A stretch of 32,159 nucleotides of DNA from a virus, in the IMG/VR virus record IMGVR_UViG_3300029268_000081, positions 1 to 32,159 of that record; one strand, 5' to 3'. A program made the position numbers and the translations under genes. The notes beneath the pieces were generated by a model that saw only the letters and a program-made list of their open reading frames with translations, did not search any database and was not told the origin of the DNA. Shown piece after piece: positions 25,426 through 32,086 of the stretch. The stretch's first letter is position 1, and every line of letters begins with the position of its first letter.

Positions 25426-25973
25426 TGGCAACAAGACGCATAAAATCTACGCTTAACAATAAGTACACCCAGCCATTGAAATTACGAATGGGCAGGAAAC
25501 TTGTGTTAACTTTAAACTGTGACTACAATTCTGTTCTGTTTACGCAGGCTCATAGAGCGTCTACTCCGAAAGACTACCAACTAAAGGTATGGGCAAAGTT
25601 TGCTCAAGATAACTTTGATGGAATTCACATTAGATCGTTCATTGAGAAAGATACTGAGGTTATGCAATCTTTTAATCACGTATTTGATATTTATACAGTC
25701 GCCACTGATTCCAACTGGGCGGAAACTTTCGTAACATCTAAAGTAGGAGTTATCCTATCGGACGGATCGTTCAAATGCTCAGTAACATCGTCAGACTTCC
25801 CTTCTTCTATTTCTATAGATGGAGAGCTAACTCTTGCGATAAAAACAACGTGTTCTAGACAAAACTCCAAGTTTGCTAAGAAAATATATGTAAATCACTT
25901 GGGTATATACGACAGCGTTGTGAGATTGAGACAGGATGTGGAATTCCTTGATATTACGAAATTGGATGAATAA
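25425..25973 (+). CDS. Tail-fibre-module structural protein
   Basis: A 182-aa beta-rich protein. The C-terminus VNHLGIYDSVVRLRQDVEFLDITKLDE resembles a conserved ending of phage tail proteins encoded beside fibre genes (recollection, not a search). The N-terminal part (YTQPLKLRMGRKLVLTL, YQLKVWAKFAQDNFDGIHI) is strand-rich. Two GATC sites (25633, 25766) place it in the acquired block. Likely a fibre-attachment or baseplate-peripheral protein. Confidence 0.6.
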   Translation: MATRRIKSTLNNKYTQPLKLRMGRKLVLTLNCDYNSVLFTQAHRASTPKDYQLKVWAKFAQDNFDGIHIRSFIEKDTEVMQSFNHVFDIYTVATDSNWAETFVTSKVGVILSDGSFKCSVTSSDFPSSISIDGELTLAIKTTCSRQNSKFAKKIYVNHLGIYDSVVRLRQDVEFLDITKLDE

Positions 25974-25990
25974 TTAATAGGACGAAAAAT

Positions 25991-27214
25991 ATGACTAAAC
26001 TATCAAAAGATACTAAAGAAAGAATAATTATATCACTTACTAGCGAGCCTGTTGGTAAGGAAGTTATTAAAGCTATTGAAGATGGCGATGATGTTCTTAG
26101 TGGAAACGGTGCTCCAAGCAATTCTCTAGGTGAAAACGGTAATTTATATATAAATCTTTTAAATGGTGATTTGTATAAAAAATACAACAATATCTGGAAA
26201 TTACAGCTAGACGGTCAAACAGCAGTAGAATCTGCTTTTGAAGATATTGAACAGCCAGTAGGATTTAAAGATCCAGATCAAGTAAGCTTATCCGTAGATG
26301 ATATCTCAAGAACTCTTACCGTAACTCCTGTCGGAGCATCTTTTGTTTGTTTTGTAAAAGGTAAGAGAATAGAAATTTCTTCTACTTTACAAGCTACATG
26401 GTCTACTGCTCATGGATTACACTTTTTTTATATTGACGCAACAGGTAGTTTAATTGTTACGACTACTTTTACAGATGCTATCATTACAGAATACACCATA
26501 GTTTCGATGGTATATTGGGATGCTACCGCTAATAAACACATCATATTTGCAAATGAAAAACACGGCATTAAAATGTCTCCTGTTACTCACCAATATTTAC
26601 ATAGAACTAGAGGCGCGGCTTTTGATAGCGGCGGTAAATTAGTTAATTTTGTAGTAAATGGCGGAGGAAGCAGCAATACCCACGCTCAATTTACATCAAA
26701 TTCTGGCGTAATTTGGGATGAAGATATTAGACTATCTTATTCGGCTCAAGCTCAGATACCTGTGTTTTACAGAAGCGGCGCTGGCGGATTGTGGAAACGT
26801 AAAGAAGCTAACAGTTTCCCCATAATTATGTCTGGAGAGGAAGGGTATAACGGAGAGCAAGGAAGACTTCCGTACAATAGTTTTGATGGTTCCAATTGGG
26901 GTCTAACTCAAGTTTCAAATAATGATTTTGTCTTAGTTCATATTTTTGCTACAAATGATATTGAATTCCCTGTCATAGCAATACAAGGTCAAGTAGTATA
27001 TACTAATAAACCCAACGCCAGAGCTGGTGCTTTAAAAGAAATTAAAGAACTATCGGGACTGCCTGTTTACGAATTTTGTCCTCTAGGTTCTGTAATATTT
27101 CAAACTGGTAGCTCTTATACTAACACTCCAAAAGCTCAAATTGTTTCCACTTTAGACGGAGATAACTACGAAGACCATAGAACTGAATCTATCAGACCGG
27201 GGAGTTTGGCTTAA
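25991..27214 (+). CDS. Tail fibre/receptor-region protein
   Basis: A 407-aa protein. Residues about 36-75 have the fibre-type motif GNGAPSNSLGENGNLYIN, then NGDLYKKYNNIWKLQ, matching the 'GaPs-slG-nGDlYid--tGdvYkk--g-W' module widespread in phage fibres. The remainder is beta-rich and ends SIRPGSLA. Both of its GATC sites (26270, 26276) are in the first third and the last 930 bases have none. The boundary between acquired and native sequence may therefore fall inside it, as expected for recombination within a fibre gene. Confidence 0.65.
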   Translation: MTKLSKDTKERIIISLTSEPVGKEVIKAIEDGDDVLSGNGAPSNSLGENGNLYINLLNGDLYKKYNNIWKLQLDGQTAVESAFEDIEQPVGFKDPDQVSLSVDDISRTLTVTPVGASFVCFVKGKRIEISSTLQATWSTAHGLHFFYIDATGSLIVTTTFTDAIITEYTIVSMVYWDATANKHIIFANEKHGIKMSPVTHQYLHRTRGAAFDSGGKLVNFVVNGGGSSNTHAQFTSNSGVIWDEDIRLSYSAQAQIPVFYRSGAGGLWKRKEANSFPIIMSGEEGYNGEQGRLPYNSFDGSNWGLTQVSNNDFVLVHIFATNDIEFPVIAIQGQVVYTNKPNARAGALKEIKELSGLPVYEFCPLGSVIFQTGSSYTNTPKAQIVSTLDGDNYEDHRTESIRPGSLA

Positions 27215-27216
27215 AT

Positions 27217-27507
27217 ATGAATAATCTATACGAAAAATTTAAAAAACAAATAGCTTCTTGGCAGAAAAATGGAGTCCCTATCTTATTCTGGCGTGATGAG
27301 CAAAAGAAAGCTCCTAGCGTTAGTTTGACTATGATGATTATATCTTTTGTTTTATGCGTATTTTCTCTTATAAACAAAGCTGCTAAAGTGGTTGAAGGTG
27401 TAGATGTAGAGAACAGTCTACAGCTATTTATGATATGTGCGGGTCTTTATTTTGGTCGTAGTTACGGAAAACTTAAACAATCGGAAGATAAAAAGCCTGA
27501 GCAATAA
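27217..27507 (+). CDS. Holin-like small membrane protein
   Basis: A 96-aa protein with two membrane segments (about residues 35-52, VSLTMMIISFVLCVFSLI, and 67-82, SLQLFMICAGLYFGRS), a charged N-terminus and a charged C-terminal tail. The 'PSVSLT...LYFGRSYG' layout resembles small phage membrane proteins found at the end of tail operons, often annotated as holins. It starts two bases after the fibre gene and overlaps the NlpC/P60-like gene by one base. Holin function is inferred from size, topology and neighbourhood. Confidence 0.5.
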   Translation: MNNLYEKFKKQIASWQKNGVPILFWRDEQKKAPSVSLTMMIISFVLCVFSLINKAAKVVEGVDVENSLQLFMICAGLYFGRSYGKLKQSEDKKPEQ

Positions 27508-27992
27508 TGATGGAACAAATAACTATAGGTTTTTCTAAATCCAGAAAGAAATTTGCAATAGGAAGCTGGCTTATTAGAGCCTATATGGGTACGCCATATA
27601 GTCACGTTTATCTTAAGTTTTACTCTCAATCCTTGAATAGAACATTGATTTACGAAGCCGTTGGCGGCGGAGTTAGATTTGTAGGAAGTAAGCAATGGGA
27701 AGACCACGCTGAAGAAGTTAAATCATACACTATTAATGTAAAGCAATGTAATAGAATAAGGCTGCTTCAGTTCTGTATAGATAATGCTGGAATAGAGTAC
27801 GCTTATAGTCAAAATGCCGGATTGGTTGTGGCTGATATATTCAATCTAAAGAAAAACCCATTTCGAGGTGGGCTTAATTGTTCTGAAGTGATTGGAGAAA
27901 TTTTTGCTTTGGAAGGCTATAAACTACATAAGGACGCCAATCTCTTGACGCCCTTAGATATCGATAAAATATTAGAATCCAACCCCAAGTAA
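27507..27992 (+). CDS. Permuted NlpC/P60-like papain-fold enzyme
   Basis: A 161-aa protein. H33 in GTPYSHVYLKF, E50 in LIYEAVGGGV and C125 in LNCSEVIGEIF give the His...Glu...Cys order of the circularly permuted NlpC/P60 group (YiiX-like). The N-terminal FSKSRKKFAIGSWLIRAYMGTPYSH is typical of phage members. Members act on peptide or acyl bonds; here a peptidoglycan amidase/endopeptidase or lipid-directed role is possible. There are two tandem ATGs (27507 and 27510) and the first overlaps the previous stop (TAATG). Its 3' end overlaps a broken gene on the other strand by 21 bases. Confidence 0.68.
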   Translation: MMEQITIGFSKSRKKFAIGSWLIRAYMGTPYSHVYLKFYSQSLNRTLIYEAVGGGVRFVGSKQWEDHAEEVKSYTINVKQCNRIRLLQFCIDNAGIEYAYSQNAGLVVADIFNLKKNPFRGGLNCSEVIGEIFALEGYKLHKDANLLTPLDIDKILESNPK

Positions 27993-28174
27993 TACACCTA
28001 CGCTTTCATTTATATCTACCTCAGCTCCCACAAACACATTGCTACCTACATTGCGCTGATACTGAACTCCTAAAGTAGTTTCTCTTCTTTAGTAGGTACG
28101 GCAGAGCCAGTTTCAAAATGAACTGCATAACCGCTGGTTGATAGAAACATTAGTACAAGTAGTAAAAATTTCAT
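27972..28174 (-). pseudogene. Frameshifted small outer-membrane-like gene
   Basis: From ATG 28174 (preceded by AAAGGATAATT) the frame reads a signal peptide MKFLLLVLMFLSTSGYA and continues VHFETGSAVPTKEEKLL to a TAG at 28072-28070. In the -1 frame the sequence continues as ETTLGVQYQRNVGSNVFVG, then AEVDINESVGVLLGVGF and TAA at 27974-27972. That looks like the end of a small beta-barrel protein with a terminal Phe. The shift must lie within about 28088-28072 (an A/G-rich AAAGAAGAGAAA tract). It is a decayed gene, a sequencing or assembly error, or, less likely, programmed frameshifting. It fills the whole gap between the two flanking genes. Confidence 0.65.
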
Positions 28175-28198
28175 AATTATCCTTTTTGGTTTAAGCTC

Positions 28199-28966
28199 TT
28201 AGTTTCTTTTTTCGTTTGTAATTCTGTAATCACTTGTTACTGTAAAAGAACAAGAAGAGTTTTGTACTGCATCAGTTGTAATGTAATTACCCGGAGCTAT
28301 AAGAGCCAATCTATCCTGATGAGGTCCACCGTCATAAAGAGCTAGGATACGACCGGTAGATAATTTAATAAACACTTCGTCGTTTGCAAATTCAACTCCA
28401 CAAGGATTGATGATTTCAGTAATATAGATTCCAGAAGCATTTTGACCGGCAGCGCCTGTTTGACCAGTAGTACCCGTCTGACCAGTTGCTCCGGTATCGC
28501 CCTTATCACCTTTAGCTCCGTCTACAACTACAGCAGAAGATGTTCCGCAAGTAATCGTGGCTGAGTTACCTACTTTATTAACAGAACAAGAAGTGCCATT
28601 TAAACCATCTTTACCGTCTTTCCCATCAGAACCGTTCGTTCCGTTTTCTCCGTCTTGACCATTCTGACCGTCTTCTCCATCTTCTCCGTCTTGACCATCA
28701 GAGCCATTACGACCATTGCAAGATACATATTGTGTCTGTACAGTATCTTCTGAATCAAAATCAAGACTTTGGTTTATATCAAGTGCTAAGAACACCATAG
28801 TACCACCAGCAGCGCCACAAATTTCAGGATTAGATTCAGAGCTAGATACTACAGAGTAACCATCTTTACCATCAGCTCCATCTTTACCTTCTACCGTTAC
28901 AGTTTTGGTTTGTTTGCCGCAACCAATAGTTATCGCAAGAATCATAGTTAGAATTAGAAATTTCAT
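28199..28966 (-). CDS. Lipoprotein with collagen-like Gly-X-Y repeats
   Basis: A 255-aa protein. The signal sequence MKFLILTMILAITIGC has a lipobox (TIGC, Cys16). Collagen-like triplets occur in three tracts: about 27-35 (GKDGADGKDG), 84-126 (NGSDGQDGEDGEDGQNG and onward) and 148-176 (GAKGDKGDTGATGQTG). They are separated by Cys-containing linkers. The C-terminal ~70 residues form a beta-like domain (INPCGVEF, EVFIKLSTGRILALYDGG, PGNYITTD, CSFTVT). It is expected to be anchored in the outer membrane as a trimeric stalk. The domain style is reminiscent of Bdellovibrionota lipoproteins, a low-certainty host clue. AAGGAGG precedes the ATG. Possible roles are superinfection exclusion or altered adhesion. 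Confidence 0.8.
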   Translation of the reverse strand: MKFLILTMILAITIGCGKQTKTVTVEGKDGADGKDGYSVVSSSESNPEICGAAGGTMVFLALDINQSLDFDSEDTVQTQYVSCNGRNGSDGQDGEDGEDGQNGQDGENGTNGSDGKDGKDGLNGTSCSVNKVGNSATITCGTSSAVVVDGAKGDKGDTGATGQTGTTGQTGAAGQNASGIYITEIINPCGVEFANDEVFIKLSTGRILALYDGGPHQDRLALIAPGNYITTDAVQNSSCSFTVTSDYRITNEKRN

Positions 28967-28996
28967 AGTTCCTCCTTTTAAAAGAACCGTAGTTTT

Positions 28997-29004
28997 ATTA
29001 TACC
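28997..29004 (-). promoter_or_regulatory. -10 promoter box of the collagen-like lipoprotein gene
   Basis: On the minus strand GGTATAAT lies immediately after the helicase stop codon, about 30 bases before the lipoprotein start. A TTCAAA at 29024-29019 could be a weak -35 with a 16-base spacer. It shares the GGTATAAT core with the sites at 8151 and 31989. Confidence 0.6.
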
Positions 29005-30033
29005 TTATTTAATATAACTTTGAAAAGCTTTTTTCTTCATTAAGTCAGCAACAGCATAAAGAATCTTTACTTCTTTATTAAAATTCGACTTCTTAGCTGT
29101 TGATATGTAGAACTTTTTGACACCATTTGGATGCTTTCTAAGTATACGTGCAAACAACTGGTTACGAGAATCTAAGTCTTTAGAAGACTTAAGGTCAATA
29201 AGAGCAGTAACCATATTATCAGAGAAGCCTAGAATTCCTTTATTAACTACGATAAGAGTATCAGCCTCACCATTCTTAAAACGATTAAGCTGCTCATTTT
29301 TAGAATCACTATTGGTAGATACAGCTACCTTACGACCGTTGTTATTAAGATAAGAGCCAAGATATTCAGCATCCTTAACGGTCTTACAAGCAATCATGAT
29401 TTTAGAACGGTCGAATCTTGGGTCAGTACAAAGCTTTTTAAAAGCTGTATTATAGTCATCGAGTACGTTATGACCCCAAACTTTAACTACATCGATAACA
29501 ACTTCAGAGTAAACTTCAGCATCAGCAAGCTCTTCGCCTGAGATATAGTACATGCCGTATAAAGACTTAAGCGAGTTCTTATTTGCGCTATTGTAGATAC
29601 CGGGAGAGCCAGTCATTAGGATTTGATGTTTAGGCTTAAAATTAGCTACGATTTCATCTATCATAGAACAGCCGTAGAAGTGATGAGCTTCATCAATTAC
29701 TAATACATCCATTGAAGTGATTTTGTGGCGTGAAGCTGGGATACCAACCTGAACCTGAGAGTTAGAGCCAAGCTCGCCAAAAGTAAACTCAGGCTTAACG
29801 AAGCCATCAGTAAACCCTTCGAGCATTTGGTCTTTAAGTAAGTTTTGATTGTGAGTAAGAACAACAATCCTATAAGAAGGAAAGTCCTTAATAAACATAT
29901 TTAAAGTGTGAATAATAATAGAGCTTTTACCGCCGCCCGGAGCGACTGCCAAAACAGCAGCTCGGTAATTACCCGATACTGCCATTTCGTATATTTTCTT
30001 AGCTGCTGGTATTTGGTATGAGTAGTTATTCAT
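29005..30033 (-). CDS. SF2 DNA/RNA helicase, UvsW-like
   Basis: A 342-aa helicase. Motifs in order: Q-tip-like YQIPAAKKIYE (6-16), Walker A APGGGKSS (31-38), motif Ia VVLTHNQNL (57-65), Walker B DEAH in VIDEAHHF (112-119), motif III TGSP (141-144), and motif VI QLFARILRK (292-300). These form a complete core without extra domains, shorter than T4 UvsW (about 500 aa). Likely roles are branch migration, R-loop unwinding or replication restart. ATG 30033 was chosen because the body begins MNNYSYQIP. A GTG at 30048 is in frame, but the TATAAT box lies between the two. No ribosome site is well placed, so the message may be leaderless. Confidence 0.82.
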   Translation of the reverse strand: MNNYSYQIPAAKKIYEMAVSGNYRAAVLAVAPGGGKSSIIIHTLNMFIKDFPSYRIVVLTHNQNLLKDQMLEGFTDGFVKPEFTFGELGSNSQVQVGIPASRHKITSMDVLVIDEAHHFYGCSMIDEIVANFKPKHQILMTGSPGIYNSANKNSLKSLYGMYYISGEELADAEVYSEVVIDVVKVWGHNVLDDYNTAFKKLCTDPRFDRSKIMIACKTVKDAEYLGSYLNNNGRKVAVSTNSDSKNEQLNRFKNGEADTLIVVNKGILGFSDNMVTALIDLKSSKDLDSRNQLFARILRKHPNGVKKFYISTAKKSNFNKEVKILYAVADLMKKKAFQSYIK

Positions 30034-30039
30034 ACCTAG

Positions 30040-30045
30040 ATTATA
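30040..30045 (-). promoter_or_regulatory. -10 box ending 6 bases before the helicase ATG
   Basis: TATAAT on the minus strand, in the 17-base gap between the spanin-like gene's stop and the helicase ATG at 30033. Transcription normally starts 6-8 bases after a -10 box, so the RNA would begin at or next to the ATG. No clear -35 was found. Confidence 0.5.
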
Positions 30046-30050
30046 CACGA

Positions 30051-30515
30051 TTAAAACTCTAATGCAAGCCCTAAACCAACTCTTTTATCAGTAGTAACTA
30101 AAGCCTGAGCTTTTAAGCTACCGAAAATTGGTATAGCCGCAGTCACACCATATTCAAGCTTATCACTAAAGCGTTGACCATTAGCAATTGCAAGTGCTCC
30201 AAGCGTCAAGCCTGACCCTTTTTTAACTACAACTTCTTTTTTTGAATCAATTTGAGTTGTGTTGTTAGTTTGAGTAGTTGAAGTAGAATCGTCGGTAATT
30301 ACAGTAGTGACGGTTTTAGTTCCGTCTTTGTTAATTACCTCAGTAATTATTGTTTTAACTTTCTTTTTCTCTTCTTTCTTTTCTTTATAGACTTCAACGT
30401 ATTTAACAACCTCTTTAGTTCGCACCTCAGACTTTGGTTGAATTACGTAACGACCAATAAGAATACCAGCAATAGCAATAAGTCCGAATAGACCATACTT
30501 CTTTAACGTTTCCAT
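30051..30515 (-). CDS. N-terminally anchored periplasmic protein (i-spanin-like layout)
   Basis: A 154-aa protein started at ATG 30515, which has a perfect AGGAGG at 8 bases. Residues 5-24 are a membrane helix (KKYGLFGLIAIAGILIGRYV). A charged helical stretch (EVRTKEVVKYVEVYKEKKEEKKKVK) follows, then a Thr-rich linker and a C-terminal beta segment (EYGVTAAIPIFGSLKAQALV, TTDKRVGLGLALEF). The anchor-plus-coil layout resembles an inner-membrane spanin, but the beta-rich end is not typical and no partner o-spanin is next to it. Proteins of this layout are common in phages with no fixed function, to my recollection. Confidence 0.65.
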   Translation of the reverse strand: METLKKYGLFGLIAIAGILIGRYVIQPKSEVRTKEVVKYVEVYKEKKEEKKKVKTIITEVINKDGTKTVTTVITDDSTSTTQTNNTTQIDSKKEVVVKKGSGLTLGALAIANGQRFSDKLEYGVTAAIPIFGSLKAQALVTTDKRVGLGLALEF

Positions 30516-30522
30516 GAGCCTC

Positions 30523-30714
30523 CTAAGCAGCCATACTGTATTCAGCGGTTTTATCCGCATCAAGTTCTCTTTTAATTTTCATAGCCATAGTAAACATAGT
30601 CTTAGCTGTTTCAAGAGATTGTTTCCAACCTTCTGAACCAGCAGCTTTCTGAAGCTTAGCATAATTGATATAAGTTCTAACATTCATCATACACATTTCA
30701 TATTTGTCCATCAT
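30523..30714 (-). CDS. Small Met-rich helical protein
   Basis: A 63-aa protein from ATG 30714 (a second ATG follows directly), with AGAGAGG about 5 bases before. It is helical and rich in Met, Lys and Ala (YEMCMMNVRTYINYAKLQKAA, then TAKTMFTMAMKIKREL). Its stop overlaps the AGGAGG of the following gene, so the two are probably co-translated. It has its own TATAAT box just upstream. No family recognised. Confidence 0.6.
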   Translation of the reverse strand: MMDKYEMCMMNVRTYINYAKLQKAAGSEGWKQSLETAKTMFTMAMKIKRELDADKTAEYSMAA

Positions 30715-30735
30715 ACGTACCTCTCTATACGTACC

Positions 30736-30741
30736 ATTATA
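30736..30741 (-). promoter_or_regulatory. -10 box before the small Met-rich gene
   Basis: TATAAT on the minus strand, 21 bases before ATG 30714 and next to the stop codon of the upstream gene. The context AGTGTATAAT is nearly the same as at the helicase box (TCGTGTATAAT). It would allow this gene and those downstream to be expressed apart from the first two genes of the arm. Confidence 0.5.
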
Positions 30742-30743
30742 CA

Positions 30744-31376
30744 CTATTCAGAGAGGATTGCAACAGCCCATTCAGGTACGTCTTTTCGGGTAACTAGCCA
30801 TTCAGACTTAAGAACTTCCTTCTGAAACATAACATTAAGCTCATGACCAATACGGTGAGCTAATAGGTCAAGCTGAGAGTTATAGAAGTAGTCAAAGCGG
30901 TGTTTAGCCCATGCTGAAATGATAGCACGTTGCTTCAGGTGTTGACTATCTCCATAGGTCGGCTCAACGATAACGGTCTCAGTAATAACCTCTCTAGGAC
31001 CAACTACAGCAAGACCAGCATCATTAGCATCTTCAACTCTAATAGGAAGTTTCTTATCTTGATAAATAGTTATTAACAGAGACCTGTACTCTTCCTCAAC
31101 AGTATTCTTCCAGCCTTTATACTTACCTGTATCCTTCTTACCTTCAGCAGTAACTAGGACTGTTTGAAGCTCTTTAGCAAATGTAATAGCTGTATTGTAG
31201 TTTACGCCGCCGTCAGCAAATACATCGATAAGCTGAGCGATAAGGTCGTCTCTGTTTTTAGCTAAAAACCTATCAGTGCCTGAATCAGCCATTGCTTGCT
31301 TCCAAGTAATAAAGAGCTGTCTGGCATATTCTGATTGAGTTAGTTTTTCTGAATCATCGATGTTAGGTGTTTTCAT
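30744..31376 (-). CDS. Hypothetical protein of the leftward arm
   Basis: A 210-aa soluble protein, family not recognised. It is mostly helical: SEYARQLFITWKQAM, DLIAQLIDVFADGGVNYNTA, EEEYRSLLITIYQD, then KQRAIISAWAKHRFDYFYNSQ and HRIGHELNVMFQKEVLKSE. It overlaps the upstream gene by ATGA, so the two are translationally coupled and may form a complex. Position next to a helicase and a repeat-rich control region hints at replication or early takeover, but nothing in the sequence proves it. Confidence 0.7.
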   Translation of the reverse strand: MKTPNIDDSEKLTQSEYARQLFITWKQAMADSGTDRFLAKNRDDLIAQLIDVFADGGVNYNTAITFAKELQTVLVTAEGKKDTGKYKGWKNTVEEEYRSLLITIYQDKKLPIRVEDANDAGLAVVGPREVITETVIVEPTYGDSQHLKQRAIISAWAKHRFDYFYNSQLDLLAHRIGHELNVMFQKEVLKSEWLVTRKDVPEWAVAILSE

Positions 31377-31963
31377 TTGATATCCTTTGAAGCAATTCTG
31401 GCATTAGTTTCTTCGATTATGTCTTTAGCTGATTTTAGTTTAGAAGGCTTAACGTCAGTATTATCATTAATACTTTCATTAGACTCATAGAACTCTAATA
31501 TAGCTCTTTCTTCAGCCTTGTAATAATCTTCAGCGGCTAATCGATGAAGTTCTTTGACTAAAGAAGGTAGTATTAATTGATAAACTCCAGCCTTACTTCC
31601 AGTAGGAGGTCTTAAAGTCTTAAAGAATTGGTTGTTATTATCACTAATCTGAGCCATCCATTTAGAATAGCCATCGTTACCAAGGCTTAGTTTATGGTTA
31701 ACATCCTCTTTCATAAGTTTAATGCAATAATCCCTAGTCATCATAAAAGTCTGTTTCTTTTGGGTAAATAGAGCATTAAGTAGAGTAGTAGTCCTTTTAA
31801 TCTCAGGATTTGGGAAAGAATACATTCTTTCAAAGAAAGGCAGTCCAGTCCTATCATCCTTCATACCAACTCTAGCATCTAGGTCAGAAGCAAGTGAGGT
31901 ACTTATCAGGAAAAACTCTTTGTTGTTACTAAGTATAAGTTCAGCAATCTGGTCAATATTCAT
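31373..31963 (-). CDS. Hypothetical protein, first gene of the leftward arm
   Basis: A 196-aa protein. I chose ATG 31963 (MNIDQIAELIL), with ACGGAG 6 bases before. An in-frame upstream start at 32005 would overlap the promoter and repeats. The protein is helical with a basic middle (EIKRTTTLLNALFTQKKQTFMMTRDYCIKL) and an acidic-to-basic tail (DVKPSKLKSAKDIIEETNARI). No family recognised. It is the promoter-proximal gene downstream of a TTGTGGTATAAT promoter and five 13-bp repeats, so it is probably expressed early. It might be a regulator acting on its own control region. Confidence 0.7.
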   Translation of the reverse strand: MNIDQIAELILSNNKEFFLISTSLASDLDARVGMKDDRTGLPFFERMYSFPNPEIKRTTTLLNALFTQKKQTFMMTRDYCIKLMKEDVNHKLSLGNDGYSKWMAQISDNNNQFFKTLRPPTGSKAGVYQLILPSLVKELHRLAAEDYYKAEERAILEFYESNESINDNTDVKPSKLKSAKDIIEETNARIASKDIK

Positions 31964-31981
31964 CAAATTCTCCGTTAATTT

Positions 31982-31993
31982 ATTATACCACAA
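31982..31993 (-). promoter_or_regulatory. Extended -10 promoter of the leftward arm
   Basis: On the minus strand TTGTGGTATAAT, with TGG before TATAAT (extended -10). It is identical over 12 bases to the transglycosylase promoter on the plus strand (8147-8158). No good -35 is visible; the usual -35 position falls inside the first 13-bp repeat. An activator or repressor bound to the repeats could therefore control it. Confidence 0.68.
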
Positions 31994-31996
31994 GTC

Positions 31997-32086
31997 GGAC
32001 AGCAAAGCAGGACAGCAATGTAAAATATGTTAAACGGACCTCTATTAGGACAGCAAAGCAGGACAGCAAAGCAGGACAGCACAAAA
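31997..32086. repeat. Five 13-bp direct repeats (iteron-like) upstream of the leftward promoter
   Basis: GGACAGCAAAGCA occurs exactly at 31997-32009, 32048-32060 and 32061-32073. Diverged copies lie at 32010-32022 (GGACAGCAATGTA) and 32074-32086 (GGACAGCACAAAA). They are head-to-tail in groups of two and three, separated by a 25-base AT-rich spacer. The first group abuts the leftward promoter. This could be an operator array or replication-origin iterons. The rest of the 31964-32159 intergenic stretch is AT-rich with no gene seen. Confidence 0.8.

Larger units (their letters stand above)
21650..26280. other. Tail-fibre block with normal GATC frequency (probable acquired island)
   Basis: GATC occurs at 21720, 22308, 23139, 23201, 23380, 23524, 23553, 24808, 25633, 25766, 26270 and 26276: twelve sites in 4.6 kb. 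I found only one other in the remaining ~27.6 kb, at 18432. Elsewhere Asp codons before a C are GAC, avoiding GATC; here GAT CCA GAT CA occurs (26270). The block covers the fibre and tail genes from 21672 and ends inside the gene at 25991. Confidence 0.75.

Noticed and set aside
28070-28095. Programmed -1 ribosomal frameshifting in the small outer-membrane-like gene
   Set aside because: No in-frame X XXY YYZ heptamer is seen in the narrow shift window (AAA GAA GAG AAA), so decay, phase variation or error is preferred.
31964-32005. N-terminal extension of the first leftward gene to 32005
   Set aside because: The extension would be encoded by the TATAAT promoter and the first repeat. ATG 31963 has ACGGAG at the right distance.
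31997-32086. CRISPR array
   Set aside because: Units are 13 bp, directly adjacent, with no regular unique spacers and no cas genes.
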